Shown here piece by piece: positions 37,929 through 50,118 of a stretch of 64,000 nt of DNA. Below the pieces are notes generated by a model. The model worked only from the letters and a program-made list of their open reading frames with translations, searched no databases and had not been told where the DNA came from. The position numbers were made by a program, and so were the translations under genes. The number at the start of each line of letters is the position of its first letter. Within the stretch, counting starts at the first letter, position 1. This stretch comes from Pelargonium tetragonum (Eukaryota > Streptophyta > Magnoliopsida > Geraniales > Geraniaceae): assembly GCA_036897445.1 (NCBI GenBank), contig JAYMTL010000025.1, positions 1-64,000 of the forward strand, given 5' to 3'.

Positions 37929-40900
37929 CAGAATAACAAGGAAGAATTCCTATACACTTCTCTATTTCCTTGCGACTTGCTACTTTAAAACCTGGATCAG
38001 GAAAAAATCAGTCTTTAGCTTAGGTTCTCTTATTTCCTAAACATCTTTAACCAAATTACATTAGCACAGTAACGCAAGAGTTATAGTCCCCTCTTAAGTA
38101 AGGCTAATCTAAGACTAAGAAATCTATCTACTTCCCTTTTTCAAAAGCCCCAAAAGCAAAATTTCAAAAAGGAAACCCTATCTAGTTTTACCTTAGTTAT
38201 AAACCACTTTATCGAATTCTGGCTAAGCTAACTCCCTTAGTCAAAAAATACCTTGAAAAGGAAAATAAGCCCCTTTTTATTAAGTTACCTTCTGAAAAAA
38301 AAAAAGCAGAGGATTTCCAGCGGTAGCCTTAGTTTTTAGTTTTCGGCTTTTGTTACTAAATTAATTCCTAATCAAATTCCTAGATCCTAGACTGGCTCTC
38401 TATACTAAAAGAAACTAAAAAGAACTTTATTTGTTTACTAGAACTAACTAAGCTTGAGAAGTCAAGTCGTCAGAAAGATCCCGGCTTTAGCCTTCACTTC
38501 CGTGGATTTCTTTTACAATAATAAGGGTTTTCAACCAGAATTTGCAAGAATGTTGTGCCTTTTTTATGTCCGAGGCTCGATTAACAAGTTCGAAATTTTG
38601 AACCCTAATTAATATTACGCGCTAGGAGAATACCTAGTTATAAACCTAACTGCGCTGTAATTCAAAAGAGCCCCCTTCTATATTATTTTAACTCCTCCAG
38701 GATTTCTATTTACTATGTATAAAAATTCCTAAAAAGGAGAGGTTTCATTATGAATAAGAGAATTCTTTAATACTATCAATACAAATAGGAATTTACTTAC
38801 CCAGGGTTTATCTGAAAAATTTGGGGTTCAATTAGAATATTTATAAAGCTTTTGTTCCTTTAGTTCTTAATTTCTCATACTCATCTATTTCTATAACCAA
38901 AATTAGAGTCAAACTTGAGAATGATTATATCTTCTTTTCAATGCTAACCCTGTGGAAGTGTAATACAAAGAGTCTAATAATTTTAAAAACCTAAAGCCAA
39001 TCTATTTAATATCTTTTTCCTTGTAAAAAAGAAAACAGGAAGTCTATCCAGTAAGTTCCAATAAGTTAATCTAAAACTCTCCCTCCAAGCCTTTACTAAA
39101 ACTTGAAAGCAAAAGCTGAACATCAAATAATACAAAAGTGACTCTCTAGAATCAATCCCCTTTATCTATAGTTTAAAAGGTTTGTACATTTAGCTCATGA
39201 ACTGTAGTATTTCCTCTACTTTATAATTATAGACCTACTTATTTAGCTGAGCCCTTACATTTTGCTAAGACCTTAAATTCCGAATTCTACTAAATAAGGA
39301 CATCCAGAAAGTTTAGAATTAGAGAGCCTTTGCCAATTCTTACTAATATCTATCTAGGGACTTAGAGAGTGATACCTTACAGACTAGCTATAAAAGCTAA
39401 AACTTGACTTTCACCAGTCTTAGCCTCCACCTATCCGAAATGGAAATGGCTAACAAACAGGCTAACCCCTCTTGAAAGCTACTCTAACTAATATAAATTC
39501 AAGAATAAAAAGAAGTAGAAAAAAACCCTAAGAATTAGGCTATAAAGTTACTTATAAAATAGCATTACATATTTTTCAGGTACCTTTTTTTAAGATTAAG
39601 AAGCTGTTTGTACATTCAACCCACAAAATATAGGGTGTAGAATTTCTTTTTGAATTCTCGACCTCATTTTACTTAGTTCTCCGGGAATGTATTTAAGCAA
39701 AAAAACTAGAAAAGTATAGCTATCCGTTTAAAAAAATAAGCTTACTTGCTGTGCAGATAGATACAGTAAAACACTAACAATAATAAGCCAACTCTTTATG
39801 GTAAGGCAAGATTTATCTTGTGCTTTGTAGCTTATCGTTTTAAAGGAGAGAACCTTTTAGAGGAATGGGGGGAGTCCTTATTTTTAAGCCTAGGGTCAGA
39901 CTCATTTGTTATCTTATTCCGCCTTATGCGATTGCAAAATTTCTAAAAAGCTAACACGTTTATACTTGGTCACAAGAAAAGAGCATAGAGAGGGGTGATT
40001 AAGAAATTTCAGGTTGAATAATTATAATTGGAGTCTGCGTTGCTATAATTATGATATGGATCACACCTTTTTAGAGACTTTGTAAGAGCTGACGTTTAAA
40101 TTCAACAGTTCGAAAGTCTTAAGCCTATTGCGCATAGACTCATTTTTAGGTGTAGTAAACAAAAGAGTGTTTGAGAAACTTTAAGAGATATCCCACTTTT
40201 AGTAAATATCATATAAGTTTTTCTACAAAGGCCCTATAAGATAGCATATGGGCGTTGGTTTTAAATTTCCCTTTGAATACAGAGTCCTTTCAGCACTTCA
40301 CAAATATACATAAGTATAAAATTTCTCGTAAACCTTTTTTCAGATTCAAGAGAAGGGGTTCTTGAGGTTATACCTAAATTTTTATATTAACCCCGTATGT
40401 TAACTTAATAAGATTTTTTTTCCCGCTAAAGTTTAATTTAAAGAAAGTCTTATCTCTTGTGTCGAAGCTTTTATTTAAATGGGTACTCGTGCTAACGTAG
40501 GAATTCCAAATAAAGTTAGGTCTAAGGGGAGCCTTTATTCCAGATGTTGAATTAAAAATAGGATACTGGATGTTTCCTAACCAGCAATTGCTTTCTTGGT
40601 AGTAGTCTAGAATAAGTGCTCTTTTATTTCAACAGGGGTTTTTTACCTTTCGTGAAAGAGTTAAAAAGAAGAACTAGAATAAGCGAATTTCCTCAAAATT
40701 TTCAATAGGTGTTTAATTCCTTTAGTCGTCTAACTCAATTCTTTTTTATATCCCTTGGTTTATACTAGCTACTACCTGTCTCCTGTGTGCGGCCCTAGTA
40801 AGCATTCCTTTTCTTTAGAGCATACATCAACTAAAGAAAATTTGCATGGGTTTGAATCCAGTTTTTGTTTACTACTCCTCAAATCTACATTTTCATATAA

Positions 40901-43900
40901 AAGTATCCTTGTACAAACAAAAAAGGAGTTTATCTAATCACAAATATCCGGGGTCTATTCGCTTAAATAAGGGTAAGAACTACAAAACTCCTGTCAAAAT
41001 CCGAGACTAGAATAAGGTTTCCTGTTCTATACAAAAAGGGGCCTCGGTGTTTATCTCTATAAATTTTAAAGGTGATAGTGATTTGCCCCTACAAATATAA
41101 GTCAAAGCTTTCGCCTTTCACTTTCATTTTTTTGTTTTTTGGATTTTAAAAACTTATACTCTGTTTCTGGCTATACTTATGGCACCGGGATTTCCCAGCA
41201 GGTTAAGGGGCCCGCAAATAGGGATTGACACAGGAATGGGATAAGAGCCTCCATTACATAACTAAGGGCTGCACCTTTTATCTCTCTGCTATTTTTGAAT
41301 TTACTGCACAAGATTTACAAGGCTTCTATAGAAAAGCTTATAAGCAAAATAGAGCGACTTCCTAGCAGGTAAACTGGATTTAGTTAAAAGCTGTAGGGTT
41401 TAACCAAAATTAGGGCTATCTTAGTAGTGTTTATGTACAGGATTCTGGGCAGTAAGACTTTATGAATATCTGTAAGTAGTTATAGCTTTTGTAAGTTTTC
41501 ATATTACATTGTAGGGACCTCCTATATACAGTTAATACAAGTTTGAATTCCAGCAAAGGAGTGTCCTTAAAGCATTTACATTCTACTGCCTCGGCGTCGC
41601 TTTAGCTTTTAGGTTTCTCTATCCGAATAAGAGAAAGTCGAGAAGTGTGCTTTAATATCAACATACCGAAGCTTCAAAAAAGATATTTTAAAAAATAGGT
41701 ATAAATCTTAATAACAGCTTAAAAACAAAACTCTATACAATACAGAGCCCGCTTATAGTTCAAAACCCTTAATAGCCGTGAATTAGACTTGGTTTATTTT
41801 ATAAAAGGTAGAGTCTCTCATTTAAAATAAAAGTCAAAGCCCTCTTCTCCTGGATTCCTTAATATTATATATTGGCATAGTTGCTAAAAAGAATCAAATA
41901 GGCTACACACAAGAGCTTTCGTACAAAGTCAATAGGTCCACGTAACAAAACCTTGCCCCAACTCGAGATTGAAAAAATTTCTTTACTAGCGCTGTTGACT
42001 CGACTTTTTCTAATGCAAAGACTTAACGCAGGGTTGGTAAACTTAAGAATAACACTTTATAAAGACTTTAGTCAGCAACCCTCTACCTACCTACCTAGGA
42101 ATATGACTCCTTTTTTTTAAGATTAGAGCTTTATGAAACTTTCTCCTTTAAGTGTATTAGTAATTTGAATTAATGAGGAAGTCTAGCTAGAGGGAGGTTT
42201 TTAAGTATAATGCGTTCTTTAGTTTAACTCTAAAAAAATACTAAAGGGTGAAATAAGTAAGGGTTTATAAAAGTTTTTGGAAAGTTTAGTTCGCTTTTCT
42301 TATGCAACATGTATAGATATTTTCATAGTATTGTCTGTATTTTCCACTATTTGGAAGTTGATTTTTAAAGTATTCCACAATCCAGCTAGGGTTCTTGTTT
42401 ATTAAAAAAAGATTGCACTGTATTCGCCACTCTACCTTAAAAAGACATTTCTAGCCTTTTAGTTAGGATCGCACGGAATTCTTAAACAAAGAAGTCTTCA
42501 ACATTTCCTAAAGTAGGGTAAGATTAAGGGTAGTGTTATCACGACGAGGAAGGTTTTTAAGAAAGCTCTCAGGATACAGAGTAGAGGTCCGGGTAAGAAG
42601 ATAGATATGTATAAGAAAGAGGTTAAAGGTCTGAAGACTTTGAAGGCTAAGATAAGAAGAGGCACCCTTTTAGTTTTAAGGGAGTCCTTTCTTATTCTTT
42701 TCCAGTAAGAAAGTGAAAGTTTAAAGGAATTCCCCCCTTTTTCCTAAGTTCCCGTTTAGAAAGGTATTTAGAGGTCTGAAAGAAGAAGAAGGTCTAAAGC
42801 CACAATATAAGGTACGGCATAACCCAGCGGGTTCTACTTTTTAGGGTTTAGTATTCAATGACAATAGGAATCCCGGGTAAAACTGCATTTAGGAATTTTT
42901 AATCCAGGTATTTCCTTGAAGTGTACTATAAGGATTGATTATGATTTAATGCTAAAAAAATTCTAGGCATCGGGCTAAGGGGCTGTAGTACTACAATATT
43001 TAGTCTTAAAGTGTCATTTTTAAGCACTTAGCTCGAAAGATTGGAAAAGAGTTTTTTGTTTAGTCTGTATAAAAATGAACTAGAGACCTCTTATAACTTG
43101 GCTTGTATTATTGGGTAGCCGGGGTCTCCTTGATATAAATTAGACTACAATCCCTAAGATGCTTTGTGTTTGCTATAACGTCAGTATCTAATATTAAACT
43201 ACAGTCTTTTTTAAGAAGCCCCAATTGAGGATAAATTAAAAAGTGTGTATTTCAAAAGGGGTGTTATCTCTTCTGCTAACTATAAGTAGTAATCAAGGGG
43301 CATAGGCTAAACTTAGTATTAAAGCGGGCTCACGTAGGAAAGGCTTTCTTAAAAAGATTCTACTTCAAAGGATCTTCCGCTCTTGGAAATTTCCTCAAAG
43401 GACCCTCTACTTTAAGGATTTAACTACAACCCATACCAAGGGGGTTTTAGGATCTCACAAGAATATTGAAAATTAATCAGACTGACGCAGAAAACAATGT
43501 TTAGGAGGTATAACAAACGAGGAACTTTTTAGCAACAAGTATAAAAGGGGTTAACTCCAGTCCAGCTTCATCCTAGTAAATTAATCAAAATATTCCGGGC
43601 CCCTTATTCTTACAAGTACAGGTTCCGAGGCCTTAAGGAGTGGTTAGTATTAGGCGTTTACTAAGTTCTTCAAAAAAAAGTCTAGAGCCACCCTAGCTTC
43701 TATATTGCAAGCAAAAAGGCATCCCTATAATAACTAATAAACAGCTAATCTAAAAGGGAACCCTTGGTATTATCACTACTAAAGACCTAGAACACTTAAT
43801 TTATTAGAGTGCTCCTTTGCTTGAGTTCCTTTATACCAAAGTTTAGTTGCATGCGTACGAGATTTATCCCTGGTGATAAGAAATACTCTTAGAAGTCCGA

Positions 43901-45126
43901 CAGGCATGTTATATACTTAAACAATTTGTGTAAAACTCTACTTAAGTTTCTTTCGGATTCACAGAGAATTCTTTTTGGATCTTTTCTATTTCAGAATAAG
44001 AAAAATAACTTTTGATGTATTTAAATCCGACTCTTAGTAAATAAGAGTTATAGGTAGGCTAGTCTCCATCAAAGTATGTAGGTCGGGGTGAAGTTTTAGG
44101 AAGATTTTTTTACAGTAAATTAAATAATATCTCTATTTTCTATTTTATAATATAATGTATTCCCGTTTAGAAAATACAAAAGTCAAACTACAAGTTCCAG
44201 AAAAGGGTATCAATTTTCTTTATCCTAACTAGAGTAGATCTTTTCCTGTCCTGTATAATTAAAATATAGAATTGCAACCTTTCCACAGTATAAATTCAGT
44301 ATCCTTTAAGTTTTTAGTAGGGTCTTCCAAAGGAGAGCTGGTATTTTCCAAACTAAAACACGGATATAGGGCTGCAGAACTAAGAAGTAGATAACCTCTT
44401 TTTTCATAGATAAGGTAATAAATATCTACAAGCACTGACTTTTTAATTATCTCCAAAAAACTTAGTTAGGAATACCCCGGCATAGCAAGAAATTTGATTA
44501 TATTAAGGGATCCCTCTAGCAACTATCCCCCTTTCTAAGTACAGGACTAAGAGAAGTTATTATCCTAAACTAACAACAAAGAAATCTCTCCTTATTAGTA
44601 TAGGGGAACCCCTTGCTTACTTCGTTTTGTATGTAATACCTGCTTCAGGTTCTAAAATACACACGTACACTTTACTACATTGAAGATAGAACAGGAAAAA
44701 AGAGAGATACCTTGAATTGAGGAGATAAAGTGTAGTCTAAAAAATCTTATTATCTAAGCGATTCTGTTCTACAATTAGATTGAAAACTACTTAACAGAAA
44801 GATTCAACTAGAATAAGGATCTATTTCAGTAAAACCAAAGGTTAACAAGCAAAATCTTGCCTTCAGGTTCTGGTTATAGGTATCCACGTAAATACAAAAG
44901 GGTCCCTAGGAATATAGAAGTAGAGCTAAAGGAATTTGTTTCCTGGAAATAAAGTGTAGTGAAATTCTAGTTCCTTAACTCCTGCTCTAGTTAATGAAGT
45001 GCCTACGAAAGAAAGTAAAAAACAAGGAGTTCCAAACTCTTTTCTAAATATCAATAGCTAGATCAAGGGTATAAAAGAGGGGTTATTTTACTTAAGAATC
45101 CTTTTTCAGGCTAGCCAGTTTTAGGT
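37929..45126. other. Gene-less stretch
   Basis: No coding or RNA gene is recognised. It contains GGGCCC at 41208 and 43597, a short CTAC microsatellite near 42083-42097, and the purine-rich patch annotated separately at 42540-42800. Confidence 0.55.
42540..42800 (+). repeat. Purine-rich patch with repeated AGGTCTGAA words
   Basis: Much of this patch is A and G on the plus strand, especially 42541-42665 and 42760-42800. GGTCTGAAG occurs at 42628, GGTCTGAA at 42773 and GGTCTAAAG at 42791. A CT-rich middle section separates the two halves. It may be a partial local duplication about 145 bases apart. No open frame of note crosses it. Confidence 0.4.
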
Positions 45127-45236
45127 GCCGTGTTGGTTTAAGAGGTAAGACTCTTTAAGAAACAAGTTATAGCTCTTAATAAAGTTAGGGAGTAAGTAAG
45201 TCGACGAGAAGTTGGTGGAATTCGAGTCTTACTGCA
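45127..45236 (+). tRNA. tRNA-Leu-like relic with enlarged middle
   Basis: The 5' part, GCCGTGTTGGTTTAAGAGG followed by TAAGAC, follows the plan of class II tRNAs and resembles the start of plant organelle trnL-CAA (GCCTTGATGGTGAAATGG, then TAGAC). The 3' part, GTGGAATTCGAGTCTTACTG, resembles the T arm of the same tRNA (GTGGAGGTTCGAGTCCTCTT). The distance between them is about 28 bases too long, the acceptor 3' strand TGCATAA does not pair with GCCGTGT, and no clear CAA or UAA anticodon arm can be drawn. It is a plausible pseudogene; a spliced tRNA is not supported by any intron feature I can see. Confidence 0.28.
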
Positions 45237-46957
45237 TAATCTTACAGAGTATGAGATTAAAACCTTAGTAGCTTTTTAGTATATAAAATAAAATAGCACT
45301 TCTTCTTTTAGCTTAGACAGGAATTTTTTAAGTAAGTGCAGTTTTAGAAAGCAAATAAAACCTGTAGGAAATTCCCCGGTGGAGTGTTAGATGTACAAAA
45401 ACAAAGAGCCTTTTATTACTAAACCCAACTTTAGGATAGAGAAATCTTACATACTAGACTTTACTTCTTTTTTATTAGCAAAACTCAATTTTATAAATAA
45501 GTAAAAAAGAAAATTCGAAATGGAGTATTAAGATTTTTCATAGATTATAATTTCCCAGGACTTTAAACCCAAAGTACGAGTTCTACAACGGCTGACCTTA
45601 CAAGGGCCTTAGACAGTATAATCATAATCCTAAGCTCAAAAGTAAAATGAAACAAATCTTAACCCTTTATCGAGAAATTTCTAACCTTAGGGTAATAGGT
45701 AAGCTCTTCGCTACATTTAGCAAGCCGGATAAACCTTATAGGGAAAAACTGAGATCTTCCTGTAAGTAAATTAGAAATCCATGGACAGCAGAGCTGTTAA
45801 ATAAAAACTAAGGGAAATTTATCTTCTGTTTTCATTTTTAAGTAATTGCTAGTTCATAAATTCTGTGTATTCTAGGCATAAAAATAAGGTTCTTAGTATT
45901 TGATCCTAAGCAGCGGAAGTACCGACTTCTTCTAAATATTGTTGATGGTTTTGGCTTATAGTTGGAAGTGTTCCAAAAGGAGTATACCAACTAGAGATTA
46001 ATTTCCTTATGCTGTGGGAATACTACTAAAGAACATTACATTGAAAAGTTTTCCTATTTTCTATTAAGTATTAAAAGATTCAACGATTATATACAAAGTG
46101 TGTTCTAAAAATCTTAAACGGATTCTAGGGTAGTAATACTAAGAATACTACCACATGCAAGCCATTCCGTTATTGCCTATAATTAATAGTTCTCTTCATT
46201 CACTAGGGACTCAACTAGGGGTATGTACCCATAAAAAAAGACTCAACTCTATATCTTTATCTTCTCCTGACTCTAAAGGATTTTTCTAAATTTATAAGAC
46301 TCTTAGGAAAGAAAAAAGAATTTAAATATCCACGAAGAAGCTCTTTTATTGTAATGCAAGTCATTTTTGCTCAAATTGACTCTAAAATTTCATTTACACT
46401 TTAACTAAATAGAGTAGGCTTGTTGTAATTCATAAAGCAAAGTGCCCTATAAAGAGCCGCTAGTAATAAAAGTACACCCGCTTTTTAGTACAGAGTACTA
46501 TAGCATATTAAAAAAATCAAACCCCTATCCTAAGGAGATCCCAGTATCTTTCGAAGAACTTTTGGGAATCTGGAATAGAAGACTGTTACAAAACTACTTA
46601 ATAGCTCTGCTGCGTATAATCTTTCGAAGGAGGATACACGAAAGGGTTTGAATTTTTGACGCACGTAAAACAAGGCCATACTATGGGTTTTTCTATTTTA
46701 ATGAATAGCTTAAAGTTTCTTCTGAAAGAGTTTTCCCACTAATAAATTGAATCTCAAAGAGCAGTAACTGCGTATCTAATAAAGTTTAGAAATTGAAGTT
46801 TCAAATATACTGACTCAGTTATAATAAGGCCCCTGTTCAAATACATGTCAATAGAAAAAACTTCGGGTATAAAATCACTAAAATGGAGATAAAAGTTTTT
46901 GTCTGGCACAACTAGCTTCCTAAAGCCAATACATGCAGAACGTTTGCCATAGATAGG
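45237..46957. other. Gene-less stretch
   Basis: I see nothing recognisable. A 69-codon frame at 46442-46651 starts at GTG and is of chance length. Confidence 0.55.
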
Positions 46958-47017
46958 TCAGGAATCCCAATGGTAGAACACTCAATTTTGTATGAAGGGT
47001 TAAGGTTCAAACCCAGT
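46958..47017 (+). tRNA. tRNA-like relic, possibly trnQ or trnG
   Basis: CCCAATGGTAGAACAC (about 46966-46981) has the form of a D arm, and AAGGTTCAAACCC (47002-47014) that of a T arm, at roughly the normal distance. Between them CAATTTTGTATG places TTG in an anticodon-loop-like position. The spacing and words recall plant mitochondrial trnQ-UUG, but also trnG-GCC. Anticodon and T stems pair poorly and no acceptor stem is evident. It is weak. Confidence 0.2.
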
Positions 47018-50000
47018 GTATAGTTTGGTTTAAATTCCATAATAAAGTTATTCTAAAGTACTAGTCTCATTTTCAATCCTACACTTTTCAGTGGGGCGTT
47101 TTAGTGGTATTACTACCATAAATTTAAAAGAAGACTTTCTAAGTAAAATCCCCCATTTCAAATGCATACTTGAACTACTACCCCAATTAGGACTTTTTTG
47201 TTATATTAAGAATTGGTTTTTGTAAAGCGATATAAACAAGCTTTTTTCTTTGTTTTTTTATTAAGTCTTAGTACACCATTACATAATCGGGGTAACACGA
47301 AACAAAGATTTAGAGTCTTTTGCTAGAGCTCATAGGGGCCTCTTGCTCTTCAGTACTCGGGCTTAGTTAAGCGCTGCAAGAAGTGCAATCCAATAGAAAC
47401 TGCATTTCCAGAATCAAACTAGAACACATATGCGCTAGAGAAGATAAGATTCATACACAAGTTTAAAGGCTTGTATCATAATATAGCTATGCATTAATTA
47501 GATAGGCTTCTTCTTTTGGTAATGAACGGTAAGGGTGAGTCGATTAAGAAAAAGCCTTTTGAGGTTTTTTGTTTAGGAAGTTTTAGTACATACTAAAAGG
47601 TTTATTTAGGAGCCTCCCGGAATTGGGAAAGATTTGATCTATAATATAAGGGAAACCCCGACTTTTGCGAGCGATTCTGATTCTAAAAGATATGAAAGGC
47701 TCTAAAAAATGAAAATGAACACCTTACTTGGTACCTAAACTGATGATAAAAGACATTCTAGATAGAAGATTAAAGCATGCCGATGGTTCAAATCGTTTCA
47801 AAATCTTGAAGTATATAATCGGTGTCGATTCGAAGTGTAAACTATAGAGGGTTTACTACTCTAGGCTTTTCTATTTTATAGAAGGGGTACGCTTACTATG
47901 ACACACACACTGAAACTAAATATAAGAGTACTTAACTTTTTTTGGCTCTTTTAGCCCCTTTTAACAATAACTTTTATTGTATTGGTTTTCTGATAAAAAA
48001 AGAACAAGTCCTTAACAAAGTTCTAAACAAAATTCATAGCTTATCTATTTATTAGAAACCCCGCTACGATTTTTAATATAGAGTAAACCCTATGGGAATC
48101 TTTCAAGAGTAAGGACCCTCTAATACAAGTCAAATTAACTTGCTTTTGTATAATCAACTTAACAAAAAAGGAACATCTGCTCCCTTCCCTGTCCTGGTAA
48201 AAGTATAATCTAATTCAAATAAAATCTCGTAAAATAGGCATTCTCCGACTGCAATTCTATATAAAAGACATAATACCTACCCTTTTTTAGAGCTCGCTAG
48301 GACTCCTATAACAAATAAAAAAAGTAGAGTTGTATAAGGCAAATCCTCCAAACTAATTAAGGATATTCCACAAGCTGTGAACACGAATTTACAATACCCG
48401 TAAACTTGTGATTAAAAAGCAGCTACTTATAATTGAACGGTAGCCTATACTTGTCTTTTTTCTTTATGTAATGTTTTCCTTCCCATATTTTTGCTATAAT
48501 AAGGAGCCTGGCAAAAGTTTATGCTTAAAAGTAGCTCAAATTTACAATATCCCTCACATCTAGATGAAACTCAATATGTATAATAGCTTAGGAATCCTGC
48601 CCTAAATAAGGAACCCCAACTCTCATATAAGTAGAGCGAAAGTCTACAAGGGCAATAAAGTGCTTTTAAGCCTCTTATACCGCGAGGGTGCTTTAAACTC
48701 TCTGCCTAAAAGTCCTAGTCAGATTTGTATCATACATATAAATAAAGGCGCAGACCAGTTAAACTAGGAAGGAGTATCAGAGTCTAATTTTTACAATTTT
48801 CAAGGATATAGGAACTTTTCTTAATAAATTACTTATAACGGAACTAAGGGGAAGAATTCCTCTCTTATTAGACCCGAGTTACACCTACTTAATTTAATAA
48901 AAGTTTTACCTACCCCAATCTACTTACTTTCAGAAAGACTTACAATCACAAACAAAAGTTCTTAATTTTTGGATTTCCTCGAGTAGCAGATTCAGAAAGT
49001 AAGCTTCAAAAATTGAGGTAGGATATATGACTAAAGAGCATTCCTTAGTAAAAAGGCTAGGGTAATTTGGTTTTGTAAAGGGGTTTCCTTTAAGGTGGGT
49101 TATAGTCCGTTATCTCTGGTAGGAATTTCTTAAAGCAAAAGTTCTAGAGTTAGAATCCCGTATTATCCCATACAAAAATAGGAAGATTAAAAATAGAAGT
49201 AAGGGTATAAGTTTTCTCTAGTAGAGGCTTTGCTGTTCATAACGTGGAGTACTTTTAGAAACTGTAAAACACAGAACGCCTTGATTAAAGATATTTATTT
49301 CGAAAGGCATAAAGCCCTTTCAACAAGCTACGTGGTGTTATAAATTCCGGGTATTCTGGTACCCATATATTTATTTACGACTCGAACCCTCTTATTTTAA
49401 GCAATCAAAGAGAAGGTTTTGCCGAGAATTGAGGATAAGTACATTACTCTATGTAATAAGGCGGGTATGTAGTAAATAAGAAAGCATTCTATTCAAGTGA
49501 TTCCGTTTAATATAAAACAAAAATCCATCTTAAAATTCTAAGCGTAGACTCTAAACTATGCAGGGGCTTCACAAGAGGAACTCCTTCTAGAATAGGAAAT
49601 AGATAAGTTATTCTATGAGAATGAAAAACCCCTAAAGATAAAGAGGTAAGAAACTGGACAAAAGTAGGTAGAAAAGGAAGTCTTTCAAATACTTTTAGGG
49701 TAAATCTTAAGTCTTTTTCTATAGGCAGGTTACTTTTCAAATCTTGACTAGGCGAAATCCCACCTTTTGTTTTATAGCAAGTACGTGACTCAATTTGTAG
49801 TATGTAGGAGTTAGCTATTTTATCTTTCTATGTATTTAAAAAATAACTAGGATTTAGTCTAAAAAAGGATTTTATTAGACTAGGGGTTTTGAGAAGCTGA
49901 TAAGGGATTTCTTGTGAGGTTTTATGCGGTGAACTGAATCCTACCCGCTTTCCTATAATCGAACAGGGATACCGAGAAAGAATATTTTACTAATTGCGGT

Positions 50001-50054
50001 ATTTAAAAAGGATTTATCTCATTGATGACGTCGAACCAAGTGCAGTAAAACTCG
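47018..50054. other. Gene-less stretch
   Basis: No gene is recognised. A minus-strand GGTTCGAGTC near 49380-49390 lacks a pairing T stem. A short AC repeat lies near 47900. Confidence 0.55.
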
Positions 50055-50118
50055 TTTCTTGTGGTGAAAGCAGTCGGTAAAGTTAGGACGGGTGTTGGTT
50101 CGAGTCCTGTCAGTCCCG
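50055..50118 (+). tRNA. tRNA-Asp-like 3' fragment
   Basis: GGTTCGAGTCCTGTCAGTCC (50097-50116), followed by CG, matches the T arm and acceptor 3' strand of plant organelle trnD-GUC at about 20 of 22 positions. It also matches the tRNA-Asp at 9398-9473 at about 19 of 21. The upstream half does not match. Instead the CAGTCGGTAA word found elsewhere in the window starts at 50071, and GTTAGGACGGGTGTT follows. No GGGATTG-like 5' acceptor strand is present. I read it as a detached 3' half, perhaps from duplication or recombination within tRNA genes. Confidence 0.4.

Noticed and set aside
49376-49395. Minus-strand GAGGGTTCGAGTC, like a tRNA T arm
   Set aside because: The matching CCCTC strand is missing.
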